Positions 21,992 to 30,912 of a DNA stretch of 64,000 nucleotides are shown here, one piece after another (the first letter of the stretch is position 1; each line of letters begins with the position of its first letter). The stretch lies in assembly GCA_003280935.1 (NCBI GenBank), contig QCDJ01000001.1:62001-126000 (forward strand). The letters are read 5' to 3'. Under the pieces are notes generated by a model, which was given only the letters and a program-made list of their open reading frames with translations, ran no database searches and had not been told where the DNA came from. This DNA is from Prochlorococcus sp. AG-355-B23. Lineage in GTDB: Bacteria > Cyanobacteriota > Cyanobacteriia > PCC-6307 > Cyanobiaceae. The position numbers and the translations under genes were made by a program.

Positions 21992-22198
21992 ATGAAATTA
22001 GTTTTCAATTTATCTTTGTTTTTATTAGCTTTTTTATCATTTAATAATGAATCATTCTCGCTTACTGACTACCAAATAAAAAGATTTTGCAAAAAGGAAA
22101 AAAGAGTATACTCTTGCATAAAAAATTTACAAGAGAAAAAATCTGATCTCCAAAAAGGAAAGTTAATTGAAATACCAGTAAAACCTTACAAAAGGTAA
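21992..22198 (+). CDS. Small secreted protein with two cysteines
   Basis: The 68-residue frame starts with a clear signal peptide (MKLVFNLSLFLLAFLSFNNE, cleavage likely after FSLT or nearby). The mature basic peptide has CKKEKRVYSC, a possible disulfide. An SD-like AGGAG lies 10 bases upstream of the ATG. I do not recognise it. The export signal and paired cysteines suggest a periplasmic or lumenal peptide. Confidence 0.65.
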   Translation: MKLVFNLSLFLLAFLSFNNESFSLTDYQIKRFCKKEKRVYSCIKNLQEKKSDLQKGKLIEIPVKPYKR

Positions 22199-22217
22199 TT
22201 AGAAATTAAAATTGAAT

Positions 22218-22487
22218 TTAAATTTCATATTCTGATTCGAAAAGATTAAAAGCTTTTTTATAGTTTGTTAAAAGTTCTTCCGAATTATCAGAAAATCCTT
22301 GTCCTTCATAATCTTCTTTTAATTCATCGTATAAGTGAACCACTCTGTTAAAAGCACTCATATATTCTTTTTGTATGTCTTCATCATCGATATCATATAT
22401 TTTTGCTAAAACTAATTCCACATTTTTTTTTGATGAATATATCTTTCTCTCAAAATCTTTATTTAACTTCCTTCTTTTTTTTGCCAT
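22218..22487 (-). CDS. Small charged hypothetical protein (89 aa)
   Basis: The 89-residue protein starts MAKKRRKLNKDFERKIY and becomes acidic towards the C-terminus (YDELKEDYEGQGFSDNSEE). It is predicted all-helical and soluble. I do not recognise a family. It stands alone on the minus strand between two plus-strand small genes, with 19 bases between its stop and the preceding convergent gene. Confidence 0.6.
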   Translation of the reverse strand: MAKKRRKLNKDFERKIYSSKKNVELVLAKIYDIDDEDIQKEYMSAFNRVVHLYDELKEDYEGQGFSDNSEELLTNYKKAFNLFESEYEI

Positions 22488-22615
22488 TTAAAATTTTTAA
22501 ATACAGATTAACAATACCCAAATTCATAGAAAAATTAAATTAAAACTTATAAAATAAAAATATAGTTTCCAAATCAAAATAAATCCTCTACATTCCAAAT
22601 AAATCACACGATGAT

Positions 22616-23053
22616 ATGAATAAAAAAGAAACAACTACTCCTGCAGAGATAAGAAACCAAAATCATGAAGTTAAGAAAATGAATAATTACGAAAACTCAA
22701 AGAAAAAGAAAGATAAGCATCTTCCATGGTGGGTAGAGATATTATTTGTTCAAATAGGATTACCAGATAAATTACTAATAAAAATATTAAAAGCCAAAAA
22801 AAGGTCTAAAGAATTTTTTAAAAATGATAAAAAATCATTAATAACATATTTTTTTGCAATCACTTCATTGGTATATTTTTATCCAGTTATTAAACATGCA
22901 AAAAACAAATTAGATTGTGAAAAGATTGCCAAAAATTATATTATTAAAAATAGAAACACAACAGGAATTAGTAATAAGGAAATAAAAATGTTATCTACAA
23001 ATTTTTGTAATGGCGGAGAAGAAATCTATGAAATAGAAAATTTAAAAAATTAA
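22616..23053 (+). CDS. Membrane protein with C-x(29)-CNGG tail (145 aa)
   Basis: A polar Lys-rich N-terminus leads to an amphipathic segment (LPWWVEILFVQIGLPDKLLI, about residues 40-59) and one membrane helix (about 78-95). A tail with DCEKIAKNY and STNFCNGGEE follows. The tail layout (Cys, then a spacer, then aromatic-Cys-Asn-Gly-Gly) resembles the paralogous proteins at 53055-53309 and 57103-57339, with a longer spacer (29 rather than 17 residues). I do not know its function. Cys-to-Cys bonding outside the membrane is plausible. Confidence 0.65.
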   Translation: MNKKETTTPAEIRNQNHEVKKMNNYENSKKKKDKHLPWWVEILFVQIGLPDKLLIKILKAKKRSKEFFKNDKKSLITYFFAITSLVYFYPVIKHAKNKLDCEKIAKNYIIKNRNTTGISNKEIKMLSTNFCNGGEEIYEIENLKN

Positions 23054-23134
23054 AATTTTAATTATTTTCTCTTTATAACCATCACAATATTATGATAGTA
23101 ACTTTAAGTTTAATAAAGTTTAAGTTTTAATCCT

Positions 23135-23311
23135 ATGACTGATATAAAACAAAAGAAAGAAAACGTAAAATTGCATTTAAAAGATTTGAGGCAAAACTTA
23201 AAGAAAATGCATTTAGAAGTAACGGAAGAATTAATATTACCAAAGCCAGATGATATAAAAAAATTGATGAATAAAATGGATAAACTATTAAAATTAATCG
23301 AATCAAAATAA
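23135..23311 (+). CDS. Small amphipathic helical protein (58 aa)
   Basis: The frame encodes 58 residues starting MTDIKQKKENVKLHLKDLRQ, with heptad-like Leu spacing in both halves and a Pro-Lys-Pro break (LPKPDD) in the middle. It looks like a helical hairpin or short coiled coil. There is no membrane segment. I do not recognise it. It lies ahead of the lipoprotein gene on the same strand. Confidence 0.5.
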   Translation: MTDIKQKKENVKLHLKDLRQNLKKMHLEVTEELILPKPDDIKKLMNKMDKLLKLIESK

Positions 23312-23352
23312 ATTATAATTTGAATAATTTAGAAACATCAAAAGTTAAAAAA

Positions 23353-23703
23353 ATGAACAAAATAAAACAATTTTCACAAATAATTCTAATTGCAATTTTC
23401 CTAATTTCTTGTAGGACATCAATTAATAAAGAGTATCCTTTGGAAAATTTGGAAAAAAATATTGATGAGAAATCTAATTTAGAAAAGGAAAGAATGGAAA
23501 TAAAGTTTTCCTGTGGTGAGAATGGTATTTCAGAATACTTAGATGATGGATGGAAAATTTTAAAAGAAGATTCCAAAGAAAAAATTTGTACCTGGAAATC
23601 TGTTCCTGCCACAAAAGATTGTAATATGGAAAAAGATAAAGGATGCAAAATAACAAAGCCAGATAAAATAGGTAAAGAGAAAATTTACTTATTAGAAAAA
23701 TAG
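23353..23703 (+). CDS. Putative lipoprotein, cysteine-rich (116 aa)
   Basis: From ATG 23353 the protein has a signal sequence (MNKIKQFSQIILIAIF) ending in a lipobox LISC, so lipidation at Cys20 is expected. The mature part holds five further cysteines (FSCGEN, KICTW, KDCNM, KGCKI region), suggesting disulfides. The in-frame Met at 23320 would add 11 polar residues in front of the signal peptide, so I reject it as the start. No family is recognised. Confidence 0.68.
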   Translation: MNKIKQFSQIILIAIFLISCRTSINKEYPLENLEKNIDEKSNLEKERMEIKFSCGENGISEYLDDGWKILKEDSKEKICTWKSVPATKDCNMEKDKGCKITKPDKIGKEKIYLLEK

Positions 23704-23712
23704 TTTTAAATT

Positions 23713-23838
23713 ATGATTACAAAATCAGAACACTTAGTTAATTTAATTTTCAAGAAATTAACAACCTATAATAAAAAGATATTTTTAGAAAAAGAAAATT
23801 TGAATAAATTTATACTTTCTCTTTTTAAAGAAAACTAA
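23713..23838 (+). CDS. Short hypothetical ORF (41 aa)
   Basis: A 41-residue Lys-rich frame starts MITKSEHLVNLIFKKLTTYN nine bases after the lipoprotein gene. It has amphipathic helical character and no membrane helix. I do not recognise it, and with this base composition it could be chance. Same-strand tight spacing is the main support. Confidence 0.35.
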   Translation: MITKSEHLVNLIFKKLTTYNKKIFLEKENLNKFILSLFKEN

Positions 23839-23899
23839 TTTTGAAGAAGTATTTAATTAAACTGCTATAGTTAAATTAATGCTTTAAATAGATATAAAT

Positions 23900-23995
23900 A
23901 TGGATAATTTTTCTTCGTTAACTATTATCTTAGCAGTTATTTTTATTGTGAGTCTTTATTTTTTATTCAGCGTTACCTCTAATACAAAGAATTAG
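23900..23995 (+). CDS. One-helix microprotein (31 aa)
   Basis: A 31-residue frame starts MDNFSSLTIILAVIFIVSLY and continues FLFSVTSNTKN. It has one hydrophobic helix (about residues 8-24) flanked by polar ends, like the very small photosystem or b6f subunits. I cannot match it to a named subunit. The ATG follows a run of AT-rich sequence without a clear ribosome-binding site. Confidence 0.5.
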   Translation: MDNFSSLTIILAVIFIVSLYFLFSVTSNTKN

Positions 23996-24014
23996 AAAAT
24001 ATTTTTACATAATT

Positions 24015-24197
24015 TCAGATGATCGGATCATCTCTTAGCAATAAAACTGTATGCTTATTTATTCCATCATTAATCCATTCCTTATATTCTTCTAAAACAC
24101 ACTTTTTATCAGAATTATCTAGTAGATTAATTCTTTTTTTTGCATTATCTAAAGCTAAATTAATGCAGAAATTATAGTCGTTTGAGTTTTCTTTCAT
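24015..24197 (-). CDS. Small hypothetical protein (60 aa)
   Basis: The 60-residue protein, starting MKENSNDYNFCINLALDNAK, is helical and acidic/basic mixed, with no signal or membrane helix. It contains two cysteines (about residues 11 and 33). I do not recognise a family. The ATG start is unambiguous. Confidence 0.5.
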   Translation of the reverse strand: MKENSNDYNFCINLALDNAKKRINLLDNSDKKCVLEEYKEWINDGINKHTVLLLRDDPII

Positions 24198-24340
24198 AGT
24201 TTTTTATTAAATCCTAGTAAAAATGATTTTTAATTCAGTATTGAAAATCACAATAATAAGCGTAGATTTGATAAGAGTATCAAGCAATACGGAAGAATCT
24301 TTAATATATTTGAGATAATCAATTTCTTTAATTAAATCCC

Positions 24341-24535
24341 ATGTCATACGAAGCAGGCAGTAAGGAATGTAGACATTTAATTGAAGCCAAGGAAAGCCTT
24401 CTGTCAGCTTTGGATGCGTTAAGCAATATAAATTCAACTGATTTAATACAAATACAAATTAAAGAAATTTACAATAAATTAGAACAGATGCACGATAATC
24501 GAAAAAAAATAGAATCAGCAACAAATTATCTTTAA
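24341..24535 (+). CDS. Small helical hypothetical protein (64 aa)
   Basis: The 64-residue frame begins MSYEAGSKECRHLIEAKESL and is predicted as two amphipathic helices (SALDALSNINSTDLIQIQIK and onward). It converges with the next minus-strand gene. An antisense frame covers it but has poor composition. I do not recognise a family. Confidence 0.55.
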   Translation: MSYEAGSKECRHLIEAKESLLSALDALSNINSTDLIQIQIKEIYNKLEQMHDNRKKIESATNYL

Positions 24536-24558
24536 TAAATTCAAAATAGTCGGAAATT

Positions 24559-24756
24559 TCAAAATTGATTTTTTATCTTCTTTACTGTTTTTTCTGATAA
24601 TAAATCTAATAAAGCATCAAGTTGTGCATGTACTTCCCTTGCTTCATTAAGATCAGGCAACAAATCTTCTTTAATAAGCATTTGATGCATTTCTCTAAGC
24701 TCTAACCTTATATATCTAAGGTGAGAACATACTTCTTCTCTCTTAGTTGCACTCAT
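24559..24756 (-). CDS. Small helical conserved-looking protein (65 aa)
   Basis: The 65-residue frame, MSATKREEVCSHLRYIRLEL at the N-terminus, is almost entirely helical with regular Leu spacing (REMHQMLIKEDLLPDLNEAR), suggesting dimerisation. An SD-like AGGAAAT lies before the ATG. I do not recognise a family, and no membrane segment is present. Confidence 0.6.
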   Translation of the reverse strand: MSATKREEVCSHLRYIRLELREMHQMLIKEDLLPDLNEAREVHAQLDALLDLLSEKTVKKIKNQF

Positions 24757-24893
24757 ATTTCCTTTATGATCTTTACATTATACAATATGGTCTTTTTTAT
24801 AATGTCATATAATTTTTATTAAATTGGAAATTTAATCCAAAATCATTTACATATCAAAATCTTTCAAAACTGCTTTGTAGTAATGTAGCCTTC

Positions 24894-25067
24894 ATGAAAA
24901 AGAAAAAATCAAAAAAAACTCAAACTAATTCAAAATTAATAGAACAGAAATTAGGTGAAACAAAAAATTCTGCAAAATTAGTTCTTTTTGTATTTGGATT
25001 AGGTCCAATAATTGGCATATTAATATTTTTATATAGTAAGGGGTTTTTTAATTCCCCAACTATTTAA
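24894..25067 (+). CDS. One-helix basic membrane protein (57 aa)
   Basis: The 57-residue frame starts MKKKKSKKTQTNSKLIEQKL, a strongly basic cytoplasmic stretch. One helix follows (about residues 28-47, LVLFVFGLGPIIGILIFLYS) and then a short polar tail. By the positive-inside rule the N-terminus stays in the cytoplasm/stroma. I do not recognise it. Confidence 0.6.
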   Translation: MKKKKSKKTQTNSKLIEQKLGETKNSAKLVLFVFGLGPIIGILIFLYSKGFFNSPTI

Positions 25068-25122
25068 ATCTAAAGTAATGTTGATTAAATCCTAAAAATT
25101 TAAGTTAAATTAATTTTAATAT

Positions 25123-25326
25123 TTATTGAAATTTCTTTAATGAAAATATTCTGAATTCTGCTATTTTTCTTGCATTTTCTGGATTGGAGATTAAAAAAGG
25201 ATGTTCTGACAAAAGTTCAAATACTTTATCTATCTTTAATAGTAAATCATCACAATTAATATTTTTCCATTCCTCATCAAATGACATTGCAAAGCTATCA
25301 GCATTGTCATATAGTTTATCTTTCAT
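25123..25326 (-). CDS. Small hypothetical protein (67 aa)
   Basis: The 67-residue soluble, helical protein starts MKDKLYDNADSFAMSFDEEW. One Cys (about residue 25) and no membrane helix are seen. I do not recognise a family. The 225 bases before the next gene hold only AT-rich sequence and a promoter-like TGTTACAAT near 25525. Confidence 0.5.
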   Translation of the reverse strand: MKDKLYDNADSFAMSFDEEWKNINCDDLLLKIDKVFELLSEHPFLISNPENARKIAEFRIFSLKKFQ

Positions 25327-25551
25327 AATACTTAGATTTTAAATTAAGAAATTTTCAGAAATCCGACCAAATCTGAAAGAGTAATTAGAAAAGTTTCTTA
25401 AACCATTTTCATGTCTATTTTAGAAATACCTTTTACAAGTGTCCTCAATAATTAAAATTTAATCTCATTTTTAAATTAACACATTGTGCAATCAATCAAA
25501 TTCTGTTTAAATTTAACAGAAGTGTTACAATACTGACATATCTAAAGATTC

Positions 25552-25920
25552 ATGGAAAATAAAGTTAAAAGGATAGGATATCTCCCTCGAAAAAGAGTTC
25601 TTGAAATTATTGATGAAATATCCAAGAGCGAATCTATAAGTAGATCTAAGGTAGTTGGAATATTAGTTGAGGAAGCACTAGATGCCAGAGGAATAGCTAA
25701 TTTTGGATATAGCAATAGCATTAAGTCAAATATATACAAGTCGGATAATTATAAAGATCTCCAAAATGAGAATACCCACTTAAGAGATGCGGAAGATGAA
25801 TTTGTTGATGACAGTGGTTACACAGCTTCTTCTCACAAAACTTTAGATCGCTCAATATCTTCTGCAGATATTGAATTAGCAAATAAAATTAATATACTTA
25901 AGGAATCTGGATTAATATGA
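25552..25920 (+). CDS. Ribbon-helix-helix-like protein (putative regulator)
   Basis: The first ~45 of 122 residues fit a ribbon-helix-helix (CopG-like) pattern: a basic strand VKRIGYLPRKRV, then helix VLEIIDEISKSES, a turn with ISRSKVV, and a second helix VGILVEEALDARG. The remainder is acidic and low in hydrophobic residues. RHH proteins bind DNA as dimers, often as autorepressors; no toxin partner is adjacent. The assignment rests on pattern only. Confidence 0.55.
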   Translation: MENKVKRIGYLPRKRVLEIIDEISKSESISRSKVVGILVEEALDARGIANFGYSNSIKSNIYKSDNYKDLQNENTHLRDAEDEFVDDSGYTASSHKTLDRSISSADIELANKINILKESGLI

Positions 25921-26049
25921 CTTTAATTTATTAATTATTTTTTTTAATGCATAACCTTGGATCTTTGTTTATTCTTAGTCCAGAATAATATTCATTTTTA
26001 CCTAACTCGAATATTAAATCCTCTCTAATATAAATGTTGTAATGAAAAA

Positions 26050-27369
26050 ATGAAAGATATTAAATGTCCTTCGTGTGGCAAAACTTTTCGAATTGATCCC
26101 AGCAGCTTTGAAGAAATACTTCTTCAGATCAAAGACAAAGAATTTAACAAGCAAATAAAAGAAAGACTTATTTTGGCTGAAGAAGATAATAAAAAAGCTA
26201 TTGAAATTTTAAAACGTGAGTTGAAAATACAATTAATAGAGCAAAATCGCATTAAAGATTCTGAGATCCAAACTCTTGAATCTAAGTTAAAAATAGCTGA
26301 AGAAAAGAAAACAAATGCTCTTATTGATTTAAAAAATCAAGCAACAAATAAAATTAATTCACTGAATAATGAATTAATCAACTTAAAAGATGAAATCAAA
26401 ACCCAGTCTTTAATTTCAGAATTATCTTTAAAAAACAAAGTCAGTGAAGCTGTTACTAATTTAGAGAAAGAGAACTCATCCTTAACAAATTCCATTGAAA
26501 AAATGAGGCTTGAACATTCAATTAATGAAAAATTAATTGAAGAAAAATTTAAAAGCAAAATTAAAGAAAGAGACCTTACCATTCAGGAGTTAAGAGAAAT
26601 GAAATCTAGATTATCTACAAAGATGGTTGGAGAAACCTTAGAAATCCATTGCGAAACCCAATTTAATTTAAATCGTGCCTCCTCATTTAAAAACTCATAT
26701 TTCGAAAAGGATAATGATGCTTCCTCTGGAAGTAAAGGGGACTATATATTTAGAGAATTTGATGCAAATAAAACCGAAGTCGTATCCATAATGTTTGAGA
26801 TGAAGAATGAAAGTTCAAATGGAACTAATAAAAGAAAAAACGAAGATTTTTTAAAAGAATTAGATAAAGATAGAAGACAAAAATCTTGTGAATATGCAGT
26901 ACTTGTTTCTTTGTTAGAACCAGATAGTGAACTATATAATTCTGGCATAGTAGACGTTTCTCATAGATTTCCAAAAATGTACGTTATTAGACCGCAATTT
27001 TTCTTACCGATTATTTCTCTATTAAGAAATGCATCTATGGAAACCTTAAAATACAAATCACAAATTGATTTAATGAAACGCGAGAATTACGATATAACTA
27101 ATTTTGAAAATACACTTGAGCAGTTCAAAAATGCGTTTGGTAAAAATGTTTCACAAGCTCAAGATAGATTTAATGATGCAATTTCAGAAATTGATAAATC
27201 AATAACCCATTTACAAAAAACTAAAGAGGCTTTAATTCTCTCGAAAAAACATCTTTTATCTGCAGACAGCAAATCTCAAGATTTAACAGTAAAGAAATTA
27301 ACTAGAAATAACCCAACCATGAAAAAAAAGTTTAATGATTTAAACAAATTCGAAGATGAAGCAGCTTAA
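26050..27369 (+). CDS. DUF2130 family protein (zinc ribbon, coiled coil, nuclease-like core)
   Basis: The 439-residue protein has an N-terminal half zinc ribbon (KCPSCGKTFRID, residues 4-15), a long coiled coil (about 30-190) and a DUF2130 core with KGDYIFRE and, about 25 residues later, FEMKNES. The Asp and Glu-x-Lys are placed as in PD-(D/E)XK nucleases. A C-terminal helical region (about 355-415) follows. The family is often compared with RmuC-like proteins; its substrate is unknown. It lies 0.9 kb upstream of a DNA-repair operon on the same strand. Confidence 0.82.
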   Translation: MKDIKCPSCGKTFRIDPSSFEEILLQIKDKEFNKQIKERLILAEEDNKKAIEILKRELKIQLIEQNRIKDSEIQTLESKLKIAEEKKTNALIDLKNQATNKINSLNNELINLKDEIKTQSLISELSLKNKVSEAVTNLEKENSSLTNSIEKMRLEHSINEKLIEEKFKSKIKERDLTIQELREMKSRLSTKMVGETLEIHCETQFNLNRASSFKNSYFEKDNDASSGSKGDYIFREFDANKTEVVSIMFEMKNESSNGTNKRKNEDFLKELDKDRRQKSCEYAVLVSLLEPDSELYNSGIVDVSHRFPKMYVIRPQFFLPIISLLRNASMETLKYKSQIDLMKRENYDITNFENTLEQFKNAFGKNVSQAQDRFNDAISEIDKSITHLQKTKEALILSKKHLLSADSKSQDLTVKKLTRNNPTMKKKFNDLNKFEDEAA

Positions 27370-27467
27370 TTAATCAAAAATATTTGAAATTAATATTAGT
27401 TAAAAATATATTTAATTTCTAATTTATAAATATACTATTAATAATAAATTCCTTAGTGAAGAAAATA

Positions 27468-27749
27468 ATGCCTATCAACACTCCAATTTTCACAATTGCC
27501 AAAGATCTTAAGGTCGGGAGCAATAGAATACTATTAGCATGCAAGAAACTTGGAATCAATGCAAAAGGTGCGGCAAAAAGATTAAACAAAGAAGAATTAG
27601 AAAAAATTAAAAGTTATTTTGAAACTGGCAAAAATGTTACAGATGAAGTAATCAATTTAAATAAAGATAAATCCAAAAGCAGTTCAAGAAAAATTGTAGA
27701 AAAGGTAAAGATAAAATATTTCGCAAACAGATTAATTCGCAAATCTTAA
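27468..27749 (+). CDS. IF2-N-like small protein (93 aa)
   Basis: Residues 6-50 fit the translation initiation factor 2 N-terminal helical module: FTIAKDLKVGSNRILLACKK, GINAKGAAKRLNKEELEKI. The protein ends there with a basic tail (about residues 60-93), and no GTPase domain follows. I start at ATG 27468; the in-frame GTG at 27456 adds four residues. Stand-alone IF2-N modules may bind RNA, but no function is known here. Confidence 0.65.
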   Translation: MPINTPIFTIAKDLKVGSNRILLACKKLGINAKGAAKRLNKEELEKIKSYFETGKNVTDEVINLNKDKSKSSSRKIVEKVKIKYFANRLIRKS

Positions 27750-27833
27750 ATAAAACTTATTTTTTCTAATTACTTAAAAGAATAAGCCACAGAAGAAAAA
27801 AATAATAACTTATTATAAGTAAAAATACTTAAT

Positions 27834-28247
27834 ATGAGCATAAGCAAAATTTTAAATTCTCTTGAAAAATCCTGGGAAAGAGATGACATTCTTTTAAAAA
27901 TAAAAAATGGGTTAGAGGCAGATAAGATAGTTAATGAATTTCTAGCAAACAATGAGATACAAATTAAAGAATTAAATTCTCTATTAAGACCAGAAGATGT
28001 TGATTTATTAAATCAAGTGGAACAACTTTCAACTTGCGAATCTAAATTAATAAATAAGATTAAAGATTTAAATTACTCAGAAAATAATGAACATAATCAC
28101 GTAATCAATCAGAAAAAGATTCTCCCAACTAATAAAGTTTCTTCTAACAGAATTAGTTCATTCATGATTAATTGGAGTAATAAATTTGTAGTTATTGCTT
28201 TACTAACAATTTCAGCAATAGCTTTATCAAAACAAGCGTGGGCATAA
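27834..28247 (+). CDS. Tail-anchored hypothetical membrane protein (137 aa)
   Basis: A soluble helical N-terminal region (residues 1-105) precedes a single C-terminal membrane helix (about 117-135, FVVIALLTISAIALS), and the chain ends right after it (KQAWA). This is a tail-anchor layout. I do not recognise the soluble part. It ends 35 bases before the repair operon on the same strand, so co-transcription is possible. Confidence 0.65.
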   Translation: MSISKILNSLEKSWERDDILLKIKNGLEADKIVNEFLANNEIQIKELNSLLRPEDVDLLNQVEQLSTCESKLINKIKDLNYSENNEHNHVINQKKILPTNKVSSNRISSFMINWSNKFVVIALLTISAIALSKQAWA

Positions 28248-28282
28248 TTAGCTAAATTAACTTCATTGTAAGAGATGTAGTT

Positions 28283-29269
28283 TTGAGAACTAAACAAGAA
28301 TATTTAATTAGATATAAAGATGGAAATCTTTATTGTGAACTTGCTGATATTTGGATTGATCCAAGCAAGCCAGTAAAAAAGGCATTAATAACTCATGCTC
28401 ATTTTGATCACTTTACATTTGGCTGTGAAGAATACATTTCTACTAAGGAAACTGCGATACTTCTTAAAGAAAGAGTTGGAGATAATATCAAAATTAAGAC
28501 TTTTGAATATGGAGAAGAATTTAAGATAAATGGCATTAATATTTCTTTTCATCCATCCGGTCACATCCTTGGATCTAGTCAAATAAGGTTTATTTTTGCT
28601 GAAGAAAAATGGCTAATTTCAGGTGATTTTAAGCTTCAAAAAGATCAGACTTGCAAACAATATGAAATAGTAAAAACTGATTATTTAATAAGCGAATGTA
28701 CTTTTGGTTTGCCAATATTTAAGTGGGATGAATCAAATAAAGTAGCAAATGATATTTCAAAATGGATAACTAATTCACCAGAAAAAACTTCTTTACTTTT
28801 CTGCTATTCACTTGGAAAAGCTCAGAGATTGTTAAACGAAATTAGTCAAACAAATTTTGAAGGTAATATTTATTCCCACGGCAGTATTCACAAAATGAAC
28901 AATAGTTATAGGGAACTTGGAATTGATATTAAAGATACTATAAAAATTGAAAATAAAAAAAAGATAGATGAACTTAAAGGAAGTCTAATATTATTACCGC
29001 CATCTTTAAGTAAAGGTTCTTATTTAAAAAATTTCAAAAACATTCAAACAGCTTTCGCGAGTGGATGGATGTCAATAAGAGCTCTAAGAAAAAGATCAGG
29101 ATATGATAAAGGATTCGCAATCTCTGATCATGCGGATTGGGATGGAATTCTGGAAGTAGTAAAAAAGTCTGAAGCAAAAAATGTATTTTTTCATCATGGA
29201 GATAGTGAAGCTTTAAGTAAATATTTAGTTGAAAAGGAATCTATAAATGTCCTTTTATTCGGTAAATAA
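28283..29269 (+). CDS. Ligase-associated MBL-fold DNA exonuclease
   Basis: The 328-residue metallo-beta-lactamase/beta-CASP protein is the Exo component of the Lhr-Lig-Exo-Pe repair operon. The metal motif THAHFDH (His38, His40, Asp42, His43) is intact, as are HPSGHILGS (about 93) and ISGDFK (about 113). A late SDHADW motif (about 274) also fits the family. The start is TTG 28283, followed at once by the expected first strand; no in-frame ATG fits. Two bases separate it from the ligase gene. Confidence 0.88.
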   Translation: MRTKQEYLIRYKDGNLYCELADIWIDPSKPVKKALITHAHFDHFTFGCEEYISTKETAILLKERVGDNIKIKTFEYGEEFKINGINISFHPSGHILGSSQIRFIFAEEKWLISGDFKLQKDQTCKQYEIVKTDYLISECTFGLPIFKWDESNKVANDISKWITNSPEKTSLLFCYSLGKAQRLLNEISQTNFEGNIYSHGSIHKMNNSYRELGIDIKDTIKIENKKKIDELKGSLILLPPSLSKGSYLKNFKNIQTAFASGWMSIRALRKRSGYDKGFAISDHADWDGILEVVKKSEAKNVFFHHGDSEALSKYLVEKESINVLLFGK

Positions 29270-29271
29270 AT

Positions 29272-30912
29272 ATGAGCTTAAAAAAGTTTTCAGAATTATT
29301 TGGCGATCTAGATTCAATAAATAGTACAAATAATAAAATTGAAGTTTTAAAGAATTATTTTTTATCTAATGATCCAATAGATAATTCATGGGCAATATAT
29401 TTACTAACTGGAAAAAGTAATAAGAGATTTATTAGTGGAAGATATTTAAAAAATCTTTTTTCTCAAATATATGAATATCCTCAATGGTTAATTGATACAT
29501 GTTATTTAAAAGTTGGTGATTCTGCTGAGGTAATAACGTTATTACTTAAAAATAAAACTAATTCTAGAAAAAAGAAATTATCAAATATAAGTCTCAATGA
29601 ATTACTAAGCGAAACAATACCTGCATTATCAAAACTAAATGAGGAGGAGAAAAATTTAGAAATTAAAAATCTTTGGGAAACATTACCTGAAGATAACCAT
29701 CTAATTTTTAATAAAATACTTACAGGAACTTTTAGAGTAGGAGTCTCTATCGGATTAATCACAAAATCAATATCAAAACTAATTAATATTGAGGAAGAGA
29801 TTATTTCTCATAGGTTGATGGGTAATTTTAAACCTTCAATTGATTCATATGAATTTTTAATTAACAAGAATATCAATCTTCAAGAGTTAAATTCCAAACC
29901 ATTTCCATTTCTTCTAGCAAATACTATTGAAGAAAAAATCTTCAAAAATTCAATAAATAATTTTCAATTTGAATGGAAATACGATGGTATAAGAATGCAA
30001 TTAATTAAAAGATCAGGCAATGTTTCGTTATGGACAAGAGGTCAAGAATTAGTAAATGAATCTTTCCCAGAATTAGTAGAGAAAATGTCACATATAAAAG
30101 ATAATTTTGTTCTTGATGGGGAATTATTAGTTTGGAATTTTAAAGAACAAATTGCCTTTGATTTTTCTTTTCTCCAAAAAAGAATAAATAGAAAATCTCC
30201 AACTCAAGAAATCCAAATAAAATATCCAATTATTTTTGTTGCGTATGATCTTTTAGAGATTAATGGAAGAGATATAAGAGAAATTAAATTAGAAAATAGG
30301 AGATTTGAGTTAGAAAAATATTTTTCAAAATGGCAAAATAAAACTAAGAATAATATCTCTAAGATTTTCAAAATATGTGATTTACTCTATCCAAAAGATT
30401 GGTCTGAGGCTTTAAATTATAAAGAAAAATCTCGAGAAAATAATACTGAAGGATTAATAATTAAGAATAAGACGTCTAAATACGCTTCTGGAAGAAAAAA
30501 AGGTGTTTGGTGGAAATATAAAGTTGATCCTATGCAACTGGATGCTGTTCTAATTTACGCTAAGGGAGGTAGCGGTAGAAGGGCTGGTCTGTATACAGAT
30601 TATAGTTTTGCATTATGGAAAGACCAAGAATTAATTAAATTTGCAAGTGCATATTCTGGTTTAACGAATATTGAGATTAAAGAACTAGATAAATGGATAA
30701 GGAAAAATACAATAGAAAAATTTGGTCCTGTTAGATCATTGAAACCAGAAATGGTATTCGAAATATCTTTTGAGAAAATACAAATTTCAAAACGTCATAA
30801 GTCAGGGATAGCAGTAAGATTTCCAAGAATAACAAAATGGAGAAAAGATAAAAAAATACATGATGCAGATAGCCTAGAGAATGCTTATGAACTGATGAAA
30901 AAAATATCATGA
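29272..30912 (+). CDS. ATP-dependent DNA ligase (repair-operon type)
   Basis: The 546-residue ligase has an N-terminal helical domain, the nucleotidyltransferase core with adenylated Lys in KYDGIRMQ (Lys236), DGELLVW, EGLIIKN and WWKYK, and an OB domain. This is a eukaryote/archaea-like ATP ligase distinct from NAD-dependent LigA. It seals nicks after the partner exonuclease and helicase act. Its last four bases overlap the helicase start (ATGA). Confidence 0.93.
   Translation: MSLKKFSELFGDLDSINSTNNKIEVLKNYFLSNDPIDNSWAIYLLTGKSNKRFISGRYLKNLFSQIYEYPQWLIDTCYLKVGDSAEVITLLLKNKTNSRKKKLSNISLNELLSETIPALSKLNEEEKNLEIKNLWETLPEDNHLIFNKILTGTFRVGVSIGLITKSISKLINIEEEIISHRLMGNFKPSIDSYEFLINKNINLQELNSKPFPFLLANTIEEKIFKNSINNFQFEWKYDGIRMQLIKRSGNVSLWTRGQELVNESFPELVEKMSHIKDNFVLDGELLVWNFKEQIAFDFSFLQKRINRKSPTQEIQIKYPIIFVAYDLLEINGRDIREIKLENRRFELEKYFSKWQNKTKNNISKIFKICDLLYPKDWSEALNYKEKSRENNTEGLIIKNKTSKYASGRKKGVWWKYKVDPMQLDAVLIYAKGGSGRRAGLYTDYSFALWKDQELIKFASAYSGLTNIEIKELDKWIRKNTIEKFGPVRSLKPEMVFEISFEKIQISKRHKSGIAVRFPRITKWRKDKKIHDADSLENAYELMKKIS

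Noticed and set aside
24207..24437. Antisense frame across the small helical gene at 24341
   Set aside because: Hydrophobic, irregular composition; the plus-strand frame has better start and helical pattern.
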